A stretch of 33,326 nt of DNA from assembly GCA_039029315.1 (NCBI GenBank), contig JBCCGK010000121.1, positions 1 through 33,326 of the forward strand. The letters run 5' to 3'. Positions 15,885 to 22,528 of this stretch are shown here, piece by piece. The position numbers were made by a program, and so were the translations under genes. The notes under the pieces were generated by a model. The model made no database searches. It saw only the letters and a list, made by a program, of their open reading frames with translations, and was not told the origin of the DNA. Origin of the DNA: JBCCCJ01 sp039029315. Its GTDB lineage: Bacteria > Bacteroidota > Bacteroidia > J057. The first letter of the stretch is position 1; every line of letters begins with the position of its first letter.

Positions 15885-16958
15885 ATGTCCTGGATATTGG
15901 CCGCCACTCTATTCAGTTTTATCAGGCTGTTTGGCGTGGAGGAGGAAAGTTCCTTCAGCTTGGTCGATTCAGGAATCAAAATTGGAGAACTCATTTTGGT
16001 GCAAGGAATTATTGTTGGTATTGCCTTCGGCCTGGGATTTGGGCTTCTCGACTTATTGTTGGAGGGAAAATGGCTAAGAAAATATTCCTACTGGGCCATC
16101 ATTGTCTTTCGCACCATCGTGCACATCGTCTTTACGATCATTCTCCTCTCTACCTCTATCCTCGTGGTGCATATCTGGATGGGAGATCCGCTGAATGAGA
16201 CAGCCTGGGAATTGCTCATTGAGACGCTCTCTACACGAACGGCGCTGGTAATTCTGGTCTATACGGGTGTAGTCAGTATCCTGTTCAATCTCATTCGGCA
16301 GATGAATGCCATGTTTGGACCCGGAATCTTATTCAAAATCATCATCGGCAAATACCATCGCCCCCAGGAGGAGAATCGCATCTTCATGTTTTTGGACTTA
16401 AAGTCATCCACTACCTATGCAGAACGCCTCGGGCATATTCTCTATAGTGAGTTGATACAGGATTGCTTTTATGACCTGACGGATACTGTCCAACAACACA
16501 ATGTAGAAATTTACCAATATGTAGGGGATGAAGCTGTCTTGACCTGGCGGATTCAGGATGGCATGTTGAAAAATCACTGTTTGGAGGCTTTTTTCAGCTT
16601 TGAGGATACGATTCAGCGTCGTGCCAATTACTATTTTAATAAATATGATTTGGTGCCTGCATTCAAGGCTGGGGTGAACCTTGGCTTGGTGATGGCGGCT
16701 GAGGTTGGCGTCATAAAAAAAGAAATTGCCTATCACAGTGATGTACTCAATACAGCGGCCAGAATACAGGGTGAATGTAATCGATTGGGAAAACCTTTGT
16801 TGATTTCTCAGGCTGTCTTAGATCAGATGCCGAATAATAATGGATTTGTTGTTGAAAATGTTGGGGAGGTATCCTTAAAAGGAAAACAGCAACGAATCAA
16901 TCTTTACAGCGTAAGTAAAAAGGAATCTGTTGAACATCTATATGAATTCAGTGAATAA
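15885..16958 (+). CDS. Membrane-anchored class III adenylate/guanylate cyclase
   Basis: 357 aa from the ATG at 15885; the frame could begin one codon earlier at TTG. Four membrane helices occupy about residues 1-140 (for example LVQGIIVGIAFGLGFGLLDLL and TALVILVYTGVVSILF). The cyclase domain (about 165-345) has the metal Asp171 in FMFLDLKSST and Asp215 in YVGDEAVL. The transition-state pair is Asn289 and Arg293 in DVLNTAARIQ, preceded by Lys and Asp residues of the ATP-specific type (IKKEIAYHSD). It should therefore make cAMP in the cytoplasm, probably as a dimer. The gene stands alone, divergent from the sigma operon. Bacteroidota cyclases with this four-helix anchor are common; the input signal is unknown. 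Confidence 0.88.
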   Translation: MSWILAATLFSFIRLFGVEEESSFSLVDSGIKIGELILVQGIIVGIAFGLGFGLLDLLLEGKWLRKYSYWAIIVFRTIVHIVFTIILLSTSILVVHIWMGDPLNETAWELLIETLSTRTALVILVYTGVVSILFNLIRQMNAMFGPGILFKIIIGKYHRPQEENRIFMFLDLKSSTTYAERLGHILYSELIQDCFYDLTDTVQQHNVEIYQYVGDEAVLTWRIQDGMLKNHCLEAFFSFEDTIQRRANYYFNKYDLVPAFKAGVNLGLVMAAEVGVIKKEIAYHSDVLNTAARIQGECNRLGKPLLISQAVLDQMPNNNGFVVENVGEVSLKGKQQRINLYSVSKKESVEHLYEFSE

Positions 16959-16972
16959 TTTTATTGGCAAAC

Positions 16973-16999
16973 AAAAAAAAAACACCTCAGATGAGGTGT
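16973..16999 (-). terminator. Terminator-shaped hairpin on the minus strand after the cyclase gene
   Basis: On the minus strand, ACACCTC pairs with GAGGTGT (7-bp perfect stem, 16982-16999, 4-base loop), and a run of about ten T follows. It follows a plus-strand gene but faces the other way, as at 10129-10161. It could end an antisense or small RNA starting between 17000 and 17120. Confidence 0.55.
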
Positions 17000-17082
17000 C
17001 TCGCAATGCAATTAGACTGATCGTTCACATATAGGTAGATCTCACCACAAAGATGTTACCGATGGCAGCGCATTTTTTTTTG

Positions 17083-17090
17083 TATTTTTG
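17083..17090 (+). promoter_or_regulatory. TANNTTTG promoter box before the lipoprotein gene
   Basis: TATTTTTG matches the Bacteroidota -7 consensus and lies 30 bases before the chosen ATG at 17121, giving a leader of about 24 bases. A clean -33 TTTG is not visible at the right distance, so support is partial. Confidence 0.4.
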
Positions 17091-17120
17091 TACAACCCAA
17101 GCTTCCACCAAATAAATTTC

Positions 17121-18179
17121 ATGAAAGTATTCCCTTATTTTATATGCCTGATAGGCTTGTCATTCTTTTTGGCAGGCTGCGGAGGAGACACAACTTCTCC
17201 CCCCCAACACTCCACCGCGCCTTCCCAACAGGCTACCTCTGACCCAGAACCAAGCGCTACTCCTGAACCTGATCCAAAGGATCAGATTGCCGACCTACTC
17301 CAGGCGTATTATCAGGATCTCTCGCAGGAACAACTGGACGAGACAAAATATTTTGCAACAACGCTCGACAAATTCTTCAATTCCAAGGATGTCTCCAGGG
17401 AAACTGTCGCTGGAAGTATCCGAAAAGGATTTGAATCTATCGAATCAAGATCCATTTCCCTGGACAAAAACTCCATCACGATCACATCTACAAGTGCTGG
17501 ATACATGGCCGAATTCAAAGGGATGTCATCTGTAACCAGAACTGGAGAGAGTTCGCCACAAGCGCAAGCCTTTCACAATTTGGTAGGATTCAACAAAGAT
17601 TTTCAGATCACAAGTTATGAAGCCGTCTCCTCCCAGGCGTCTAAAAGCAGACAACTAGCTCCCAAGCAGTCTGGCAATTCCATTGAAGCTGTTGCCAAAG
17701 CTATTCTCCCGGAATTCAGAACTGCCAGATTTGCCAGAACCCTCCAGTATATTCACCCTGAAAAAGGATATTACCTGCTCACCCATCCCGGTGCAGTAAG
17801 TGTCCCGATTCACAGTCAAAAAATCGAAGAACTATTTGCACAAGCTCCCTGGCTCAAGAAGGGCATGACCAATCTGAGTGCGACAACCAAAGTGGAAGAA
17901 CATCCTGAATTTGATTGTGGGATTATGTTTTCGAAAGAAGGAAGTTTTCTCAATGAATGTCCCCCATATACAGGCGTATCAGAATTGATGGCTACACTAG
18001 CCGCCTATGAATTGGGATCCTATGAACCAGAACAAATAGATCATGCCAAGGATCTGGAACAATACATTAGCCACGCCCTGATCGACACAGAAGAAGCCAT
18101 TGGGTTTTACTTCGGTCAGATTGAAGGGGAGTGGTATCTTCTTGTCGTCGACATTGCTTCCTATGACTGTTCAGCATAA
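17121..18179 (+). CDS. Uncharacterised lipoprotein
   Basis: 352 aa from the ATG at 17121; the frame extends to a TTG at 17088, but the internal ATG gives a clean lipoprotein signal (FFLAGC, lipid Cys20). A Pro/Ser/Thr/Glu-rich spacer (about 22-65) follows. Residues about 66-180 look like a small alpha+beta fold of the NTF2 type (IADLLQAYYQDLSQ, then ITITSTSAGYMAEFKGM), but I do not recognise a family. The C-terminal half carries IGFYFGQIEGEWYLLVVDIASYDCSA. Cysteines in FDCGIMF, NECPP and YDC could form disulfides. Its end overlaps the acyltransferase gene by 17 bases, so the two are probably translated together, which suggests an envelope lipid link. Confidence 0.75.
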   Translation: MKVFPYFICLIGLSFFLAGCGGDTTSPPQHSTAPSQQATSDPEPSATPEPDPKDQIADLLQAYYQDLSQEQLDETKYFATTLDKFFNSKDVSRETVAGSIRKGFESIESRSISLDKNSITITSTSAGYMAEFKGMSSVTRTGESSPQAQAFHNLVGFNKDFQITSYEAVSSQASKSRQLAPKQSGNSIEAVAKAILPEFRTARFARTLQYIHPEKGYYLLTHPGAVSVPIHSQKIEELFAQAPWLKKGMTNLSATTKVEEHPEFDCGIMFSKEGSFLNECPPYTGVSELMATLAAYELGSYEPEQIDHAKDLEQYISHALIDTEEAIGFYFGQIEGEWYLLVVDIASYDCSA

Positions 18180-18978
18180 GCTTACTTACGAATCTCCTCA
18201 CGACCCTTTTCCTATTAGATGGCTTACCAGAGTCATTGAGCTAGCTTCTGGCAGGGCAAAACTCACACGCCTATATGCAGAGCTGAATCAAATGGATCTC
18301 AGTCCACACGAGGTCTGGGAGGCTTCCTTGTCTTTGCTCAAGGTACAACCAACCTTTGATCAACAACAGTTGGACAAAATTCCCTCGAAAGGTCCGTTGT
18401 TGATCATAGCCAACCATCCCTTTGGGGTAGTAGACGGGTTGATCATGGGCTATGTGACTTCCCTGATCAGATCGAATTTTGCCGTGTTGGTCAATGAAGT
18501 TCTGTGTCGGCAAGATCCCCGACTCAATCAGTTCCTGTTACCGATCGACTTTCGGGAAAACAAAGAAGCCATGCGAATCAACCTGAACACCAGAAAAGTG
18601 GCACTGGAAAGAATGTCGCAGGGAGAAGCATTGGTCATTTTTCCTTCAGGAGGAGTAGCCACCTCCCCTAACGGGTTCAAAAAAGCAGAAGATCTTGAAT
18701 GGAAACGCTTTACTGCCAAAGTGATCCAAATGGCCAAAGCGACAGTTTTGCCTGTCTTCATTCCCGGCGAAAATAGTCGGCTGTTCCAAATGGCCAGTCA
18801 GCTAAGCCCTACCTTGCGACTCAGTCTGCTGCTACATGAAGTTCGCAATAAGATGGGCAAAGAATTTCATCTCAAGATTGGTGATCCTATCCCGTTTTCG
18901 GATCTTGCTCCCATCAAGGATCGACAACAACTACTCGATCACCTGAGAGCAATCACCTTTAACCTCGCTGATCAATAA
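18163..18978 (+). CDS. Lysophospholipid-type acyltransferase (PlsC-like, HX5D variant)
   Basis: 271 aa from the ATG at 18163; a longer frame from 18100 would overlap the lipoprotein by 80 bases and adds nothing recognisable. The catalytic motif is NHPFGVVDG (His85, Asp91), with five residues between His and Asp rather than the four of classic PlsC. NHPxGxxDG is typical of the hemolysin-like/OlsA-like branch. FPSGGVATSPNG replaces the FPEG block, and VLPVFIPGENSR follows. In Bacteroidota this branch includes enzymes that acylate glycine lipids or ornithine lipids, so an amino-lipid role is possible. It is a cytoplasmic or membrane-peripheral protein. It is coupled to the preceding lipoprotein gene and overlaps the convergent LolA-like gene by 20 bases. 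Confidence 0.82.
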   Translation: MTVQHKLTYESPHDPFPIRWLTRVIELASGRAKLTRLYAELNQMDLSPHEVWEASLSLLKVQPTFDQQQLDKIPSKGPLLIIANHPFGVVDGLIMGYVTSLIRSNFAVLVNEVLCRQDPRLNQFLLPIDFRENKEAMRINLNTRKVALERMSQGEALVIFPSGGVATSPNGFKKAEDLEWKRFTAKVIQMAKATVLPVFIPGENSRLFQMASQLSPTLRLSLLLHEVRNKMGKEFHLKIGDPIPFSDLAPIKDRQQLLDHLRAITFNLADQ

Positions 18979-19615
18979 TTGTGATTCCAGGATAATCAGA
19001 AACATCAAACTGAAAATCTTGTAACGACATCCCTCTATTGGTTTGGATACCGATCAGCTCAAAGATGGTCGAATTATGACGATTGTCAAGGAAAATGGCC
19101 TTCTGAAACATGCGTGGATATCGGCCGACCCATACATAAACCTCCTTAAAAGTAAGTGTCGGTAGATCCTCAACAATAATTCTCAGTTTGTCGCACAGTT
19201 GTCCTGCATGCATCTCCTGCTTCAGATGTTCCGAATAGGTCTTGTGTGCAAATATCTGAAAAAAGAGCTCCATCACATTCGTTCCCCCAACTTCATAGTC
19301 AGTGATTATCACCTGATTGTCTTTAGGGAAATAAATCCATTGGGAGCTTCCGTCAATATAGAGTTCCAAATCCTCCAACAAGATCACATACTTGTGATCC
19401 ATATAATAAATTTCTCCAGACCTCTTCTGTTTATTCTGATTAGTCGCATGCGTTGCAAATCGAAAATCCGCATGGAAGTCCTTCATCCCTTGTCCATGCA
19501 TAGCTACTTCCAGCAGAACTTGTTCTGCATCTCCTTCCTGTGCCAAAAGTCCAGGCATAGATAAGTGGCAGATAGCTACCAAAAAAATCGTAGCAAACCG
19601 AATCTTTTCCCCCAT
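18959..19615 (-). CDS. LolA-like outer membrane lipoprotein carrier, copy 1 (last of array)
   Basis: 218 aa. The signal peptide ends near LLAQ (residue 26). LolA proteins are periplasmic chaperones that shield the acyl chains of lipoproteins on the way to the outer membrane. Array-wide marks are the leading HADFRFATHA strand, the WIYFPKDNQVIITDYE block, a VMELFFQIF helix, the CDKL strand and the TNRGMSLQDFQFDVSDYP ending. It belongs to the three-member subgroup (copies 1-3) that shares VMELxFQIF, and it has a single mature cysteine. It is the distal gene of the array, 58 bases after copy 2. It may instead be a general lipoprotein-sorting-like protein with another hydrophobic cargo. Confidence 0.72.
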   Translation of the reverse strand: MGEKIRFATIFLVAICHLSMPGLLAQEGDAEQVLLEVAMHGQGMKDFHADFRFATHATNQNKQKRSGEIYYMDHKYVILLEDLELYIDGSSQWIYFPKDNQVIITDYEVGGTNVMELFFQIFAHKTYSEHLKQEMHAGQLCDKLRIIVEDLPTLTFKEVYVWVGRYPRMFQKAIFLDNRHNSTIFELIGIQTNRGMSLQDFQFDVSDYPGITIIDQRG

Positions 19616-19673
19616 AAGAGAAAGGTAGTACTATATCTGTCAATCACCAAAAGCTTGTCAGATATTGAAATTT

Positions 19674-20336
19674 TCACCTGTTTGAATCTCTAAGATCAAT
19701 GATATTCACCCCTGGATGTCTCGATAGATCAAACTGAAAATCAGAAAATTCCAGACCGATATTCAGTTGAAAATCACGAAACTCAAAATTGGTCGTATTT
19801 TGACGTTGGTCAATGAATGTCACCTTTTGGAACATCTTTGAGTCCTTGGACACCCAGATAAAAGCTTCCTCAAAATTGGCTCCAGATTCCTCCAACACAG
19901 TGGCTTTGAGTTTTTCGCATGGCACTGTCAACATTTCCTCTTCCCCCAAATATTCCAGAGAGATTTTTGCATAAAAGATCTGAAACAAAAGTTCCATCAC
20001 ATTGCTTCCTCCCTGTTCATAGTTGGAAATATACACTTCCTGTTTGTGCGGAAAGTATCTCCATTGGGTCTGACCATCACTATAAATTTCCTGATCGCCA
20101 ACCTGTACCACATAACGATTTTTCTGGTAAAGGACATGACCGTTTTGTTGTGTTCTTCTACCATTTATGGAGTGAATATGATAGCGAAATTCAGCTCTAT
20201 AGTCCTCCAACTGAATCCCGTGGGCGATCACTTCCTGAAACACCCGATCGGCTTCATTATTTGGTTCAGTCGAAACATGAGACTGGGGGACATACATCAA
20301 ATATGTCCCTACTAGTAAACACACAATTGTATTCAT
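19674..20336 (-). CDS. LolA-like outer membrane lipoprotein carrier, copy 2
   Basis: 220 aa, with a signal peptide at about 1-18 (weak cleavage site near SHVS). Alignment with copy 1 is evident: YRAEFRYHIHSING, WRYFPHKQEVYISNYE, GGSNVMELLFQIFYAK, CEKL, and NIGLEFSDFQFDLSRHPGV. It starts 2 bases after the stop of copy 3, so translation is almost certainly coupled. Only one mature cysteine is present. Differences from copy 1 concentrate in surface-like stretches, suggesting specialisation rather than recent duplication. Confidence 0.72.
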   Translation of the reverse strand: MNTIVCLLVGTYLMYVPQSHVSTEPNNEADRVFQEVIAHGIQLEDYRAEFRYHIHSINGRRTQQNGHVLYQKNRYVVQVGDQEIYSDGQTQWRYFPHKQEVYISNYEQGGSNVMELLFQIFYAKISLEYLGEEEMLTVPCEKLKATVLEESGANFEEAFIWVSKDSKMFQKVTFIDQRQNTTNFEFRDFQLNIGLEFSDFQFDLSRHPGVNIIDLRDSNR

Positions 20337-20338
20337 TC

Positions 20339-21007
20339 TTAATCATCTCTTTGGTCCACAACCGTAACATCTGGATAGTTATTCGAATTAAATCGAAATC
20401 GCTCCAGTGTCAACCCCCGATTGGGCTGGATTTTCGTAAATATATAACTGGTGGTTCGTTGCCCTTCATCCAGGAAGGTGATTTTCTCAATCATCCTGGG
20501 TCGTGGCAACTGGCCGATCCATACATATGCTTTCTGATAGTTGACATCAGGGCTGTTCTTCAAGCGTACAAAGATTTTATCGCATTCATGACCATTGACC
20601 AAATCCTTGCCCAAATACTCAGAACTTTCTTTGAACATAAACAACTTGAAGATCGATTCCATTACATTTTCAGTATCTCCATCGCCGGGCAAAACCATGA
20701 CCTCATTGTGAGAAGGCAAATAGACCCAAAGGGTTTGGCCATCCATATACACTTCTTGTTCATCCAGTAATATGGAATAGCGGGCCCCTTGGTCCTTGGC
20801 CAGAATTTTTCCGCTTTTTTTGTGATTTCGACGATTAGGGGCCTGAAATTCATATAAAAAATCAGCTTCAAAATCATCGAGCTTGATCACATAGGAGATC
20901 GCTTCTCCAAGAATTCGATCTCCCTCTCCCTGTATGCTGAACCCAACAAGAAAGAAGGAAGCACAGAGGATTACAAGAAGTGTTGGTCTCCGGAAATAGA
21001 AATACAT
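20339..21007 (-). CDS. LolA-like outer membrane lipoprotein carrier, copy 3
   Basis: 222 aa, with a signal peptide (about 1-25, FLVGFS). It has the subgroup motifs FEADFLYEFQAPNRRNHKKSG, WVYLPSHNEVMVLPGDG, ENVMESIFKLFMFKESSEYL, CDKI and a PNRGLTLERF ending. The loop after WVYLP lacks the TDYE/SNYE acidic motif of copies 1 and 2. It is packed 2 bases before copy 2 and 46 bases after copy 4. Confidence 0.72.
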   Translation of the reverse strand: MYFYFRRPTLLVILCASFFLVGFSIQGEGDRILGEAISYVIKLDDFEADFLYEFQAPNRRNHKKSGKILAKDQGARYSILLDEQEVYMDGQTLWVYLPSHNEVMVLPGDGDTENVMESIFKLFMFKESSEYLGKDLVNGHECDKIFVRLKNSPDVNYQKAYVWIGQLPRPRMIEKITFLDEGQRTTSYIFTKIQPNRGLTLERFRFNSNNYPDVTVVDQRDD

Positions 21008-21053
21008 GAAAGTAAGCTAGGGGGGTAAGGTGTGTCAGAAAATCAAGACAATA

Positions 21054-21707
21054 TCAATCAGAATCTTTAAACCAGATTACTTCTGCTGGAACTTCATCTT
21101 TGGTCAGTTGGAAATCCGAGTCTGGGAATCCTACATTGGTTTTGATATTGGTAAATTCAAAAATGGTCGTTGTTTTTTTACGATCCAGGAGGGTCGCCTT
21201 GGCTAGCAACAGGGTTTCTTCATCGATCCATACCTGTGCCTCATTGTAGTCCAGACTTGGATCTTGATTGGTCAAAAAGATTTTGAGGCATTTTCTTCCC
21301 TTGATCACTTCTGATCCTTTCAGAATGGCCTTGGAATTTGCCTGATAAACACTCAGGACAGATCCCAGGGGTCCTCCTTCTTCAGGTTCATAGGACAATT
21401 CTTCTACCTCTTCGTTATCTTTGAGATACACCCAGATCTTCTCCAAATCACAATAGATTTCCTGGTCAGACAATACCAGCGAATATTTGCCCTGCTTGTA
21501 TTTGACTTTTCCCGTCTTGGGAATCGCCTTGGGCATGTTGGGATTGGTAATCACATACAGGATATTGGAAGAGAAATCTTGTAGGGATTCGAGGGTTTTT
21601 TGAGATTTCTGAAGAATCTCTGTGGCATCATCTGTCTGTCCTGGCATCATAGACAGGAAGAAACAGGATGTGCATAGAAATACGAATATTTTGCGAATGG
21701 TCATCAT
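21054..21707 (-). CDS. LolA-like outer membrane lipoprotein carrier, copy 4
   Basis: 217 aa from the ATG at 21707; a frame from 21740 would add an unrelated N-terminus in front of the signal peptide (MMTIRKIFVFLCTSCFFLSM). It belongs to a second subgroup with copy 5: KTGKVKYKQGKYSLVLSDQE, CDLEKIWVYL, YEPEEGGPLGSVLSVYQ, KCLKIFL and TNVGFPDSDFQL. Two mature cysteines (in YCDLEK and KCLKI) are conserved in copy 5 but one is missing in copies 1-3, so a disulfide may mark this subgroup. A 123-base gap with a stem-loop separates it from copy 5. Confidence 0.74.
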   Translation of the reverse strand: MMTIRKIFVFLCTSCFFLSMMPGQTDDATEILQKSQKTLESLQDFSSNILYVITNPNMPKAIPKTGKVKYKQGKYSLVLSDQEIYCDLEKIWVYLKDNEEVEELSYEPEEGGPLGSVLSVYQANSKAILKGSEVIKGRKCLKIFLTNQDPSLDYNEAQVWIDEETLLLAKATLLDRKKTTTIFEFTNIKTNVGFPDSDFQLTKDEVPAEVIWFKDSD

Positions 21708-21747
21708 GGAACGATTAATTGTAAGGTGATCTAACATCATAGGTCAA

Positions 21748-21772
21748 CCCCGCCACTTATAAGTGGCCGGGG
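21748..21772. other. GC-rich stem-loop between LolA-like copies 5 and 4
   Basis: CCCCG and CGGGG arms flank the perfect palindrome CCACTTATAAGTGG, with one bulged C. There is no U-run on either strand. Within the minus-strand operon it could slow decay or partly separate expression of ftsK-copy 5 from copies 4-1. Confidence 0.5.
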
Positions 21773-21830
21773 CAATAATTTCATTGGTACAAGCTACAAG
21801 GGTATCAAAGACCTGAGAAGTTGGAAGATA

Positions 21831-22487
21831 CTATCTTTCGTCGTAAACTTCTACTCCTGAAGGTAACTGCTTGACATCCAACCTAAAATCTCCATCATTG
21901 TATCCAACATTGGTTCGGATTCCAACGAATTCATAGGTGGTCATAGTCTGATTTCGATTGATTACGGAGAGTTTTTCCAGCAATTTGGTTTTCTTATTGA
22001 CCCAAATGTAAGCCCGATTGTATTCCAAAGCAGGATCAGAGATGGCCAAAAAGACTTTGTGGCAGGATACTCCATGAACCTTATCTATGCCTTCATATTT
22101 GGTTTTGGCTGAGGTTTGGTAGATGTCAAAGACTGACTCAGGGCTTACCCCTCCATCCTCTTCGGGATCATAAGGCAGGATATTGACTTCCTGATCCTCT
22201 TCCAAATAGATCCATACGGTTTCTGTATCACAAAAAATCCGCTGTCCAGGCAGCTTAATGTTATATTTTCCTTGCTTGTATTTTAGCTCCCCGGTTTTTG
22301 CAATTGGCTTTTGCATGCCAGGGTTCTCGATCTGATAGGTAAATTCAGCAAACAAATCATCCAGAGAAGCGAGAGCTTCGCGAGATTCTTCCAGAATTTG
22401 GCTGGAAATGTCTGAATTGCTTGAAAAACCCGAAAATAAGATAAATGAAGACAGAAGAACACTAACTACTACTACTACTTTTTTCAT
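21831..22487 (-). CDS. lolA: LolA-like outer membrane lipoprotein carrier, copy 5 (ftsK-adjacent)
   Basis: 218 aa with a signal peptide (about 1-22). It lies 41 bases after ftsK, the position a single lolA takes in many genomes, so it is the best candidate for the ancestral lolA. Features are FAEFTYQIENPGMQKPIAKT, LKYKQGKYNIKLPGQ, FCDTETVWIYLEEDQEV, YDPEEDGGVSPESVF, SCHKVFL, EKLSVINRNQTMTTYEF and TNVGYNDGDFRL. LolA gathers lipoproteins from the LolCDE-type exporter and hands them to the outer membrane; a LolB partner is not visible here. The symbol is used by position and fold only. Confidence 0.75.
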   Translation of the reverse strand: MKKVVVVVSVLLSSFILFSGFSSNSDISSQILEESREALASLDDLFAEFTYQIENPGMQKPIAKTGELKYKQGKYNIKLPGQRIFCDTETVWIYLEEDQEVNILPYDPEEDGGVSPESVFDIYQTSAKTKYEGIDKVHGVSCHKVFLAISDPALEYNRAYIWVNKKTKLLEKLSVINRNQTMTTYEFVGIRTNVGYNDGDFRLDVKQLPSGVEVYDER

Positions 22488-22528
22488 TCTAAAATCTCTA
22501 TAGGGTGAATAGGTGAAAATTCTTTGCC

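Noticed and set aside
19919..20770. 283-codon plus-strand frame
   Set aside because: It spans two LolA-like genes on the other strand, has no signal or domain, and is explained as a shadow frame.
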